Below, one piece after another: positions 17,688 to 25,828 of a DNA stretch of 64,000 nucleotides. A program made the translations under genes and the position numbers. The notes below the pieces were generated by a model. That model was not told the origin of the DNA, did not search any database, and worked only from the letters and a program-made list of their open reading frames with translations. The stretch is from Hyphomicrobium sp. CS1BSMeth3 (GTDB lineage: Bacteria; Pseudomonadota; Alphaproteobacteria; Rhizobiales; Hyphomicrobiaceae): positions 1,054,001 to 1,118,000 of the forward strand of contig NZ_FPEI01000005.1 of NCBI RefSeq assembly GCF_900117415.1, written 5' to 3'. Within the stretch, counting starts at the first letter, position 1, and each line of letters opens with the position of its first letter.

Positions 17688-18152
17688 TCATGCTGGCTTA
17701 CGGCGGTACATCAGAGTTGCCCTCATGGTCTGTGCGACAGTGCCGTTCTGCTTCACACACTTCCGGTCGAAAGTGACAACGCCGCGATCAGGCTTGCTGG
17801 TCTCCTTTTTCTCCACGACGGTCGACAGCAGGCGAATCGTGTCTCCATGCTTCACAACATCAAGCATCCGCCAGCCATCGATCTGGAGAAGTGCTAGAAG
17901 CGTCCCGTCATTTATTCCGCTGGCGTACTGCAGTCCGCCCATGATCGCGTATACGAGCGGCCCGTGCGCAATCGGCTCCTTGAACTGCGTGGTCTTGCAG
18001 TACTCGAAATTCGTGTGGACCTCATTGAAGTCACCTGAAAGGCAAGCAAAATTCACGATGTCGGTACTGGTCACGGTGCGAGCCGGACTTTCGAAGCTCT
18101 GACCCACAGTGAAATCCTCGAAGTACAATCCCCGTCTTTTCGGCTCTGTCAC
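17688..18152 (-). CDS. MaoC-like (R)-specific enoyl-CoA hydratase
   Basis: A single hot-dog domain protein of 154 residues. The hydratase motif is seen as SGDFNEVHTNFEYC followed by AHGPLVYAI, with Asp and His placed as in R-hydratases, which hydrate trans-2-enoyl-CoA to the (R)-3-hydroxy product. Start set at GTG 18152, preceded by GGAGAGAG. An ATG at 18194 overlaps the thiolase stop as ATGA and would add 14 residues with no family match. It follows the thiolase-like gene in the operon, so the two could act in sequence on the same chain. Confidence 0.85.
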   Translation of the reverse strand: MTEPKRRGLYFEDFTVGQSFESPARTVTSTDIVNFACLSGDFNEVHTNFEYCKTTQFKEPIAHGPLVYAIMGGLQYASGINDGTLLALLQIDGWRMLDVVKHGDTIRLLSTVVEKKETSKPDRGVVTFDRKCVKQNGTVAQTMRATLMYRRKPA

Positions 18153-18190
18153 TAATCTCTCTCCGTGTGTGTGTGCGAATTGGGGCGCGA

Positions 18191-19357
18191 TCATCTTTGC
18201 TGGTTGGCAAGAATGAGCGTGCAGTGCGATGACAGGATCCCGCCTTCGTTGTGCACCAATGCCGTTTCGGCCCCGTCGACTTGACGTGGGCCAAGCCCGC
18301 CGCGAAGCTGGCGTACGGCTTCTACGATCCCGAAAAGGCCACCCGCGGCACCAGCATGTGCGTGTGAGAGCATGCCGCCATGCGTGTTTACTGGCAGCTC
18401 GCCGCCAATAGCGGCCTTGCCGTCCGCGTAAAACGCGCCGCTCTCGCCGCGCTTGCAGAAGCCAAGTTCCTCGAGTTCGATCAAGGGAACGATGGTGAAG
18501 CAGTCATACAGTTCTGCGAAGTCCATATCGGAAGGCCCGAGGCCCGCCATCGCATAAGCGGCCTGGCCGGAGACCGAAGCACCGAATTCCGTCAGGCTCG
18601 GCGCGCACAGGAGATGTTCGTGGGTGTGGTACTCACCGATGCCCAAGAGATAAATGGGCCGTGAGGGCAGGTCACGGGCGCGCTCCGCTGAGGTGACGAT
18701 GAAGGCTCCACCCGCGTCCGAAAGTAGGCAACAATCAAACATGCCAAGCGGATCGGCAATCGGCTTGGCGGCCAGGACGTCCTCCATCGCGAGTGGCTTC
18801 TTCATATGCGCGTTGGGGTGGAGTAGTGCGTGACGCCGGGCCGTAACCGCGACCTGTGCCAAATGCTCACGAGTCGTCCCATACTCAGCCATGTGCCGCT
18901 GGGCGATCATCGCGTAGAAGCCGGGGATCGAAGGGCCGTAGGGCTGCTCGAAGTAGGGGTGACCCACAGCGAGAAGTGCCGCGACAGCCTGATCGCGTGT
19001 CTGTCCGCTCGCTCTGTTCTCGCCTGCGCAGATCAGTACCGTTTCAGCGTGTCCTGCGGCGATTGCTTCTGCCGCGTGCTTCAACATGACAGCTGGTGAG
19101 GCTCCTCCAACAACCATCGATGCATTGTAACGGGGCTTCAAACCCAAGTACTCACACATGACCGAGCCCAACATGAAATACGGCTCAGTGAATGAGTAGG
19201 CCGTAAGCAGGCCATCAATGTCTGTAACCTTGAGCCCCGCATCATCGAGTGCACGTTTGGCGGCCTGAGCGTTAAGACCTAAGCCGGTCATGTTCGGAAC
19301 CTTGCCGATGTCGGACTCTCCCACTCCGACAATGGCAATCTTGTTTCTTAGGGACAT
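18191..19357 (-). CDS. SCP2/Ltp2-type thiolase-like protein lacking the nucleophile Cys (possible acyl-CoA aldolase)
   Basis: A 388-residue thiolase-fold protein. Where thiolases carry the acylated cysteine (around residues 83-88) it reads MVVGGASPAV, with no Cys. The C-terminal NTHGGMLSHAHAGAAGG loop and EAVRQLRG region are those of SCP2-like thiolases and of the steroid side-chain aldolase Ltp2. Such Cys-less proteins act as retro-aldolases together with a DUF35 protein, and a DUF35 gene is present three genes upstream. A role in removing a side chain by aldol cleavage is therefore a reasonable inference. It overlaps the alternative MaoC start. Confidence 0.82.
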   Translation of the reverse strand: MSLRNKIAIVGVGESDIGKVPNMTGLGLNAQAAKRALDDAGLKVTDIDGLLTAYSFTEPYFMLGSVMCEYLGLKPRYNASMVVGGASPAVMLKHAAEAIAAGHAETVLICAGENRASGQTRDQAVAALLAVGHPYFEQPYGPSIPGFYAMIAQRHMAEYGTTREHLAQVAVTARRHALLHPNAHMKKPLAMEDVLAAKPIADPLGMFDCCLLSDAGGAFIVTSAERARDLPSRPIYLLGIGEYHTHEHLLCAPSLTEFGASVSGQAAYAMAGLGPSDMDFAELYDCFTIVPLIELEELGFCKRGESGAFYADGKAAIGGELPVNTHGGMLSHAHAGAAGGLFGIVEAVRQLRGGLGPRQVDGAETALVHNEGGILSSHCTLILANQQR

Positions 19358-19361
19358 TCGC

Positions 19362-21557
19362 TCAGTCTCCCGTAGTTCCGGCTTTGATGATTAGGCTATC
19401 GACGATGAGGCAACCACTCGTGCTTAGCATTACGGGATTGACGTCGATTTGCTCGATTTCATCTCTCAGATCAGCGATCAGCTCAGATAGGCAGCACACG
19501 AGATCGGCAAACTCGTCCACGGCGAGAGCGGGCTGGTTCCGATAGCCCGTGAGCAGCTGAATGCACTTCAGCGACGACACCATGCTGCGGGCGAGATGGC
19601 GGTCCACGGGAGCCAGCGCCGTGACAACGTCCCGAAACACTTCCACCCCGACACCGCCGAGCCCACAAGTGACAAGGGGGCCAAACTGCGGATCGTTTCG
19701 AGCCCCGATGATCATCTCTGTGCCGCCGCGAACCATGCGCTGGACGAGCAATCCGTTAAGGCGAACGTCTTTGTGCATCGCCGCAATTTTACCGAGGATG
19801 TCCGTGCAGGCTGCGCTGACGCCCACCTCATCCGAAATATTGAGGTGCACCACGCCCGCCTCTGTCTTGTGCGGGATGTCCGGGGAATCGGCTTTCACGA
19901 CTACGGGAAAGCCGATGCGGATCGCTGCCTGCACAGCCGCCTCCGCATTGGGCGCGAGCTCTTCTGCTGCGATGGGCAGGCCATAGGCCGCCAAAACCGA
20001 CTTCGATTGATGTTCGCTAAGCACGCCCGTCGTCACGGAGCGCAAAAGGGCTTTGGCACGAACTGCAGCAGCAGTGGACGTGCGGCGCCGCTCACTAGAA
20101 CGGAGCAGATCAGCGCGCTGAGCGTGATAGGAATTCCAGAGGGCCAGCGTTTGCATGCAGCGTCCCATGGAACGGAACATCGCGATATGCTGGCTGGAGT
20201 CGTAGATCTCGCTGCCCGGTCCTTCGAGCCATTCATTGATCCACACAAGACAGATCGGCTTGTCGAGATCGGCTGCAAGATCGCTCAAGTACTTCGCTCG
20301 ATCAACTGTGATAGGCTTTTGGGCTGAAAGCATTGGTACGACCACCGCGCCGTAGCCCGGATCTTGCGCGAACGCCCGGATGCAAGACCCATAAAGGTCG
20401 AAACTCTTGAGCGTCTCTGCGGTCATATCGGTCGGATTGGAGATCGACCCAAAGTCCGGAACGTACTTTGCGAGTGTTTGTTTCGTGGGGTCCGTCGGCG
20501 GAGGCAGCTCAACCCCGAACTCCTCAGCCTTGTCGGCAGCCATTACAGCTGCACCGCCAGAGCTTGCCATCACACCGACGCCGCTTGCTCTTGGAGCATC
20601 GGCTCTCGCAAAGAAGCCGGCTGTCTCAAGCACATCCTCCCAGTTATCGAGCACGATGGCGCCGATCTTCCGGAAGGCGGCGCGATAAACCGCATCGGCA
20701 CCGGTCAGAGAGCCCGTGTGTGACAGCGCTGTGCGCCGGCTGATCTCGCTGCGCCCCATCTTGTAGACAATCAATGGCTTGCCGGCAGCCAGGGCGCGTC
20801 TTCCGGCCTCCACAAGACGGTCGCCATCGCGCACACCCTCGAACATACAGGCGATTACGTGTGTGGCATCGTCTTCGACGAGATAGTTTATGAGGTCGCA
20901 GATATCGACATCGCAAGAATTCCCTGCAGACAGGAAATAGGAAAAGCCGATGCCACGCTGCATCGCTTGAATAATTGTGTAACCGAGCCCTCCGCTCTGA
21001 GATACGAGGCCAATCTTTCCTTGATGGATCGGCATATCGCTGAATTTCGGCATAAAGTGCAAGCCGACGTGCGAGACAAGATTCGCGATGCCGACTGTGT
21101 TGGGGCCAATTATTCGCAGCCCCGTTTCACGCGCGATGCCGGACAAGCGATCTTGCGCGGCACGGCTCGTGGCTGAGCCAGTCTCAGCGAAACCTGACGC
21201 ATAGACGATCACGCCGCCTACGCCGAGTTTAGCGCATGTTGTAACTTCAGCTTCGACAGCTTCTTTGGGTACGGCGAGGATGACGCAATCGGGTACTTCC
21301 GGGAGCGCCTCGAGAGAGCCGAAACAGGGCATATCGAGAATACTGTTCCGGCGAGGGTTCACCGGGAACACTTTGCCTTGGTATCCGATGCGGATGTTTT
21401 CAAGCGTTCGCAGGCCGAAAGACCCCGGCGTTTCTGAAGCACCCACGACGGCGATGCTGTTAGGCGATATGACGCGAGCCAGCTCGCGCCTGCCAAAGAG
21501 CTCCCGCTTGAGAGGCGATGTGTCAGTTGTCATGTTAGGCTGAATTGGATCTGCCAT
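19362..21557 (-). CDS. ADP-forming acyl-CoA synthetase (acetate--CoA ligase family)
   Basis: About 731 residues in one chain: CoA-binding Rossmann domain (SIAVVGASETPGSFG near residue 33), two succinyl-CoA-ligase-like domains with the phosphorylated histidine in ALSHTGSLTG, and a C-terminal ATP-grasp domain (GFPVVVKADSPDIPHKTEAGV). It makes acyl-CoA from acid, CoA and ATP giving ADP, or works in reverse. Start set at ATG 21557, one base behind the DUF35 stop; ATG 21593 would lie inside that gene. Third type of CoA-activating enzyme in the region besides AMP-forming ligases and CoA-transferases. Substrate not predictable. Confidence 0.9.
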   Translation of the reverse strand: MADPIQPNMTTDTSPLKRELFGRRELARVISPNSIAVVGASETPGSFGLRTLENIRIGYQGKVFPVNPRRNSILDMPCFGSLEALPEVPDCVILAVPKEAVEAEVTTCAKLGVGGVIVYASGFAETGSATSRAAQDRLSGIARETGLRIIGPNTVGIANLVSHVGLHFMPKFSDMPIHQGKIGLVSQSGGLGYTIIQAMQRGIGFSYFLSAGNSCDVDICDLINYLVEDDATHVIACMFEGVRDGDRLVEAGRRALAAGKPLIVYKMGRSEISRRTALSHTGSLTGADAVYRAAFRKIGAIVLDNWEDVLETAGFFARADAPRASGVGVMASSGGAAVMAADKAEEFGVELPPPTDPTKQTLAKYVPDFGSISNPTDMTAETLKSFDLYGSCIRAFAQDPGYGAVVVPMLSAQKPITVDRAKYLSDLAADLDKPICLVWINEWLEGPGSEIYDSSQHIAMFRSMGRCMQTLALWNSYHAQRADLLRSSERRRTSTAAAVRAKALLRSVTTGVLSEHQSKSVLAAYGLPIAAEELAPNAEAAVQAAIRIGFPVVVKADSPDIPHKTEAGVVHLNISDEVGVSAACTDILGKIAAMHKDVRLNGLLVQRMVRGGTEMIIGARNDPQFGPLVTCGLGGVGVEVFRDVVTALAPVDRHLARSMVSSLKCIQLLTGYRNQPALAVDEFADLVCCLSELIADLRDEIEQIDVNPVMLSTSGCLIVDSLIIKAGTTGD

Positions 21558-21558
21558 G

Positions 21559-21966
21559 TTACGCGGACAGGAGCTTGAACTGGGGTACGGCACCTTCTCC
21601 TCGGCGCTCGAAGGTCACTTCGACTTCGTCACCTATCCTTATATTGAGAGCATTCTCTCCCACGATATTTGCCATCATGCGTGGTCCCTCGGAGAGATCT
21701 ATCAAAGCAACCGCATAGGGCACCCGGTCGACAAATGCGGGTAGTGGTGCACGGCGGATGATGGTAAAGCTGTGAATCTTGCCACGACCGGTGGCCTCGA
21801 CCCACTCCAGGTCATGTGACCAACAACTCGGGCAGACGGCGCGCGGCATGAAGTGCAACGCGTCGCAGGCGCGGCATTTTCGGATAACAAGCTTTTCCCG
21901 ACGTGCGGCCTCCCAATACTGGGCAGAATCGGCGTTGATTGTCGGTGGTGGCAAATTGTCAGCCAC
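21559..21966 (-). CDS. DUF35 OB-fold/zinc-ribbon protein, partner of the thiolase-like enzyme
   Basis: A 135-residue protein with a rubredoxin-like zinc ribbon (CRACDALHF, then CPSC, residues about 31-49) and a C-terminal OB fold (VPYAVALIDLSEGPRMMANIV). DUF35 proteins bind acyl-CoA and work as obligatory subunits of SCP2-type thiolases or aldolases, and of MaoC hydratases in steroid side-chain degradation. Start is GTG 21966 with a strong GGGAGGAG site. It lies in the same operon as the Cys-less thiolase-like gene, supporting a complex of the two. Confidence 0.9.
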   Translation of the reverse strand: MADNLPPPTINADSAQYWEAARREKLVIRKCRACDALHFMPRAVCPSCWSHDLEWVEATGRGKIHSFTIIRRAPLPAFVDRVPYAVALIDLSEGPRMMANIVGENALNIRIGDEVEVTFERRGEGAVPQFKLLSA

Positions 21967-21984
21967 AGGCTCCTCCCGTCGGGT

Positions 21985-22794
21985 TCATTGAGTGACGAAT
22001 TTCAGCCACCGTCCGCCATCCACGACCAGGTTTTCCCCGGTGACGTAGTTTGCGAACGGTGAGGCGAGGTAGACGGCAGCGTTTGCGACATCGCGTTTGC
22101 TTCCGAACCTCCCCAATGCAACGCGCCTGCGTTCAAGGTCGGCTCGGGCACGCTCTTCGTATAGTCTGCGCACGCCCTCGGTATCGGCGATAGGGCCGGG
22201 GGAAATGGTGTTTACTCGGATGTTGTCTGGTCCCCACTCGACGGCCAAAGTCCGAGACAGCGAGAGTATGCCTGCCTTGGCGGCAGCCGCATGTGCGGCG
22301 CCGGGCCAGCCACTGAGAGCATTCATCGTGATGATGCTGATGATATTGCCGCCATCTTTCGATCGCTTCAGAAATTCGTAGGCCGCGTGACAACAATGGA
22401 AAGTGCCATTGAGGTCGATATCGACTACAGTACGCCAGCCATTCGGCGACAACTCGGCAGTTGGACAGAAGAAATTACCGGCGGCGTTGTTGACCAGAAT
22501 GTCCAAGCTGCCGAACCGCTTGACAGCGATCTCAACCGCATTGCGGACTTCCGGATAGTTGCGCACATCGGCAGGGCAAGCGATTGCAACATCGCTGCCG
22601 CCGAGGTCTTTGGCGGCCGCCTCCAATCTTTCGGCGTTGCGGCTGGCGAGTACCACCCTTGCGCCAAGCTTGACGAATTGGCTTGCGATCTCGAGCCCGA
22701 GTCCGGTTCCGCCACCAGTAATAAACGCGACTTGGCCGCGCAGCGTGTCTGCTGGCAGCATAGGCTCGTCGTGGGCAAGTTTTCCGTTCATCAT
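21985..22794 (-). CDS. 2,4-dienoyl-CoA reductase-like SDR
   Basis: A 269-residue short-chain dehydrogenase. The NADP-binding motif is TGGGTGLG (residues about 27-34) and NNAAGNF follows near 100. The usual Tyr of YxxxK is replaced: the segment reads AAHAAAAKAG. The following LAVEWGPDNIRVNTISPGPI and DTEG match peroxisomal-type 2,4-dienoyl-CoA reductases, which also lack that Tyr. Such enzymes reduce conjugated dienoyl-CoA arising from unsaturated chains or rings. Its start overlaps the crotonase stop (ATGATGA), so the two are co-translated. Confidence 0.86.
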   Translation of the reverse strand: MMNGKLAHDEPMLPADTLRGQVAFITGGGTGLGLEIASQFVKLGARVVLASRNAERLEAAAKDLGGSDVAIACPADVRNYPEVRNAVEIAVKRFGSLDILVNNAAGNFFCPTAELSPNGWRTVVDIDLNGTFHCCHAAYEFLKRSKDGGNIISIITMNALSGWPGAAHAAAAKAGILSLSRTLAVEWGPDNIRVNTISPGPIADTEGVRRLYEERARADLERRRVALGRFGSKRDVANAAVYLASPFANYVTGENLVVDGGRWLKFVTQ

Positions 22795-23600
22795 TCGGCT
22801 TCCTCCGCATTGGTTGCGCTTAGGAAGTCGGCGTTGCGCTTTTCAACCGCAGCAGAGAAGCCTTCCTTGAATTCAGCGCCAGACATTGCAAGCGCCTGCC
22901 CCAGTCCTTCAAACGCAAACATGTCAGCCATGCTCGTTTCGAAGCTGCGCGCCATGAGTGATTTGGCAAGTCCAATGGTCTCCGCGGGACCCGCTGCAAG
23001 GCGTCGTGCCTCTGCAAGGCCTGCAGCTTCGAGTTCATCGTCCGCAACAACTTTGGAAACCAAGCCGAAATCGTAGGCCTGCTGCGCTGAGAGGGTCGAA
23101 TTTGCGAACAGGAAGTTCTTGGCGCGCGCCATGCCTATAAGGCGCGGCAAATGGTACATCATGCCGATATCGGGTACCGCGCCTAGTCGGAAAAAGCCGC
23201 TGACGAATGTGGCGCTCGCGCCGGCAATGAGGATATCACCGCTGAGCGCTAATCCCATGCCCCCACCTACGGCTGGGCCGTTGACGCCGACAACGACCGG
23301 TTTCTCAAGGTAGAGCAGCGGCAGCAGCCAACGCTGCAGCCCTCGGAATCGACGGTGGACCGACCAGGGATCGGATGCCTTCTGCAGCATCTTGAAATCA
23401 CCCCCAGAACAGAACGTAGGTCCATTTCCTGTCAAGTAGACAGCGCGGACGGAACGATCCGTTTCCGCAGTCGCGACCACGGCGCCCAGTTCTTGTCGCA
23501 GCTCTGCGGTGAGCGAGTTGCGGGTCTTGGGGCTATCCAGCTTGATGACGAGGACGGCACCATCGCGGGAGATGTTGAGCGTCTTGAACGAAGTCTGCAT
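22791..23600 (-). CDS. Enoyl-CoA hydratase/isomerase family protein (first gene of operon)
   Basis: A 269-residue crotonase. The oxyanion-hole segments are FCSGGDFKML and GPAVGGGMGLALSGD. At the place of the second catalytic Glu the text is LGAVPDIGMMYHLPRLIG, so an Asp stands there, which is more common in isomerase-type members than in hydratases. Start set at ATG 23600; the frame extends to 23744 but that part overlies the promoter. A sigma-54 type promoter lies about 64 bp upstream, so this gene probably opens the nine-gene minus operon reaching to the Nudix gene at 14403. Confidence 0.88.
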   Translation of the reverse strand: MQTSFKTLNISRDGAVLVIKLDSPKTRNSLTAELRQELGAVVATAETDRSVRAVYLTGNGPTFCSGGDFKMLQKASDPWSVHRRFRGLQRWLLPLLYLEKPVVVGVNGPAVGGGMGLALSGDILIAGASATFVSGFFRLGAVPDIGMMYHLPRLIGMARAKNFLFANSTLSAQQAYDFGLVSKVVADDELEAAGLAEARRLAAGPAETIGLAKSLMARSFETSMADMFAFEGLGQALAMSGAEFKEGFSAAVEKRNADFLSATNAEEAE

Positions 23601-23663
23601 TGGAAACTCTGCTAGTGCCCACCTGATCGGCCGCTCGGATAGGAGCGTTGCGCAGTAGCAAAG

Positions 23664-23679
23664 AGCAAGTGCCATGCCA
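23664..23679 (-). promoter_or_regulatory. Sigma-54 (-24/-12) promoter of the minus acyl-CoA operon
   Basis: On the minus strand: TGGCAT-GGCAC-TTGCT. This matches the RpoN consensus TGGCAC-N5-TTGC with one mismatch and correct GG/GC spacing. It ends 64 bp before the crotonase ATG and points towards it. The gene of a sigma-54 activator lies immediately behind. Confidence 0.7.
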
Positions 23680-23731
23680 GTGAATGAAAGAGCGCACAGC
23701 TGCGATGATGTGCGCGACGCGGCGGGGAAGG

Positions 23732-23750
23732 CTGTCCATATCACGGACAG
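23732..23750. promoter_or_regulatory. Candidate upstream activator site (inverted repeat)
   Basis: CTGTCC-ATATCAC-GGACAG, a perfect 6-bp inverted repeat centred about 62 bp upstream of the -24 element at 23679, the usual distance for an enhancer-binding protein dimer. Half-sites CTGTCC (25506-25511) and GGACAG (45715-45720) lie upstream of two other sigma-54 promoters in the window. Confidence 0.45.
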
Positions 23751-23804
23751 TGTCGCGTTGATTGTGTGGCTGGCAGACAGCGCTAGGGCGGTCTATGCCG
23801 CCGA

Positions 23805-25451
23805 CTACCCGAGCTCGCCTAGAATCTTGTAAAGGTAGGAACGCGATATACCCAGTTGCTGGGCCACTCGCTTTTTATTGCCCTTGTGTCGGACCAGAGC
23901 TTCGCGGACCATCTCTAATTCGGTCTTCGCAAGGGACTCCTTTAGAGTGATGGTTGCAGTCTTCTTCGCTTGTCCACCTTGCCCGACAGCATCGGACCTT
24001 GGCGGCGCATCGCTATACCGAGCGAGCGTCGCGGCGCTGATGGAATTGCTTTCAGCGAACACGAATGCACGCTCAATTTCATGTCGCAACTGCCGCACGT
24101 TGCCCGGCCACGCCTGATCCATCAAATAAGCCGTCGCGTCGCTGGCAATCTTCGGGCATGGCCGCCCATGGCGCCGGGCGACCTCGTTGAGGAACTGGTC
24201 CGCCAAAATTGGGATGTCCTCGATCCTGTTGCGGAGTGGAGGTACCTCGATAGTAATGGGAGAAATGCGGTAGTAGAGATCCAGTCGAAAATCGCCCTGC
24301 TCAATGGAATCATGCAGGTCGCGATTTGTCGCGGTGACAATCCGAAAATCCACCTCCCGCGGTTGACTGCCGCCGACGCGCTCGATCATGCGATCCTGCA
24401 ACACGCGCAGCAACTTGGCTTGCATCTCTATCGGCATGTCGCCAATTTCGTCGAGGAATATTGTGCCGCCGGCGGCCTGTTCAAATTTGCCTTTCCGACC
24501 CTTGCGATCTGCGCCCGTGAATGCGCCAGGCTCGTAACCGAAGAGTTCGGCCTCAACAAGTGTCGCTGGCAAGGCAGCCGCATTCACGGTGACAAGGGAT
24601 GCATCACGGCGCGGGCTCAGCCGGTGCAGCGCGTGGGCCACAAGCTCCTTTCCGGTGCCGCTCTCACCACGAATGAGAACCGGAATTTCAAGCGGCGCGA
24701 CCTTGATGATCTCAGAACGCAAACGCTCCATGGCCGGGCTGTCGCCGACCAGAGCATCAAGCCCATAGGAGGAGCGGTCGCGAAGAGCTGCGGCCTCGGC
24801 CTTGTAGTATTCCACCTGCACTTCCAGGTCGTTGATCCGGCGACTCAACGCCTCGAGCTGCTCTGGTCCTTTGAACATAACGCGGCCGAAGGCGCCGACG
24901 ATTGTCCCGTTTCTGCGAATTGGCGCCCGCGAGACAACGCGCTCTATGCCGTTCATGTGTTGGATCAGCCCGACCTCACTGCGGCCGGTCTTGACGACGC
25001 GATCTAGACGCGTGTTCTCGATTATGTCTCGTACGGGCCGCCCGGTCGCCTCTCCACGGCCAAGACCAAAAAATCGCTCGTGCACTGGCGAAATGAAGGC
25101 GATGCGTGCGCGATCGTCGACGATGATCATGGCGTCAAAGCGATCGGAAACGAGATGGTTTAGGATGTCATAGGCAAAGTCAACCGAGCCAAGAAAGTCA
25201 ATCACGGCTTCGCCGGGAGAGGAGCTGAGCATCAAAACACTCCCGCCGTTCAGCTTGGAAGCGACGACCGCGTATTGAGTTTGTCCGAGGTTGATCGACA
25301 GCAGGCGGCGGTGGAGCGCGTTGGCCATCCACGCCTTATCCGTCGCGAGTGACCCCACGCGAGGATCCGCACCAGAACCCCAGGCGAAGAGCACTCGATC
25401 ATCCGGCCCGAGTACGACTATCCCCTCGATCAACGGGGATTGCGAGTCCAC
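23805..25451 (-). CDS. Sigma-54-dependent transcriptional activator (PAS, AAA+, Fis HTH)
   Basis: A 548-residue enhancer-binding protein. The N-terminal sensor region contains a PAS-like domain ([20 protein letters not shown], about residues 108-200). Then comes the AAA+ domain with Walker A GESGTGKE near residue 262, the sigma-54-contacting GAFTGA loop near 311 and FLDEIGDM. A Fis-type HTH closes it ([17 protein letters not shown], about 525-545). All residues needed for sigma-54 activation are present. No receiver domain is seen, so it probably senses a ligand rather than a kinase. It lies between two divergent operons that both begin with -24/-12 promoters, so it is the likely activator of the catabolic regulon. 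Confidence 0.94.
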   Translation of the reverse strand: MDSQSPLIEGIVVLGPDDRVLFAWGSGADPRVGSLATDKAWMANALHRRLLSINLGQTQYAVVASKLNGGSVLMLSSSPGEAVIDFLGSVDFAYDILNHLVSDRFDAMIIVDDRARIAFISPVHERFFGLGRGEATGRPVRDIIENTRLDRVVKTGRSEVGLIQHMNGIERVVSRAPIRRNGTIVGAFGRVMFKGPEQLEALSRRINDLEVQVEYYKAEAAALRDRSSYGLDALVGDSPAMERLRSEIIKVAPLEIPVLIRGESGTGKELVAHALHRLSPRRDASLVTVNAAALPATLVEAELFGYEPGAFTGADRKGRKGKFEQAAGGTIFLDEIGDMPIEMQAKLLRVLQDRMIERVGGSQPREVDFRIVTATNRDLHDSIEQGDFRLDLYYRISPITIEVPPLRNRIEDIPILADQFLNEVARRHGRPCPKIASDATAYLMDQAWPGNVRQLRHEIERAFVFAESNSISAATLARYSDAPPRSDAVGQGGQAKKTATITLKESLAKTELEMVREALVRHKGNKKRVAQQLGISRSYLYKILGELG

Positions 25452-25575
25452 CCTACATACCTTCTTTTGTGGAGTGTCTTTCTTGCGGTCATCTTAGCCC
25501 GATCACTGTCCGGCGCAACTACTTTCGCAGGCACAGCCGCTGGCAAGCCTCGGCCTAAGCCCGGGAAAATGCCTG

Positions 25576-25591
25576 TGGCACAACGATTGCT
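25576..25591 (+). promoter_or_regulatory. Sigma-54 (-24/-12) promoter of the plus ligase-liv operon
   Basis: TGGCAC-AACGA-TTGCT on the plus strand is an exact match to the RpoN consensus with correct spacing. It lies in the 377-bp gap between the activator gene and the first ligase gene, 237 bp before its start. The rest of the gap (25452-25828) holds no supported gene. Confidence 0.72.
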
Positions 25592-25828
25592 AAAGCAGAT
25601 AGAGGCTCGCGCGACGACTGCGACGAGATGACCAGCTCAAGTGGTGGGGGAGCCGTTGTTCGGAATGAGTAGGACGCTCGCGGTGGTGTGCGGCAGTTGT
25701 CTCCTGCGGCCGTCGCGCCGTGATGGATTCTGACTTGCTGTCGCAATTGCGCTGAAGATGCCAGTGCGATGGTGCGCAAGCATGTGTCGGCTAGCCAGAT
25801 AATGCCCGTGAAACCCGAAACAAGAGAC

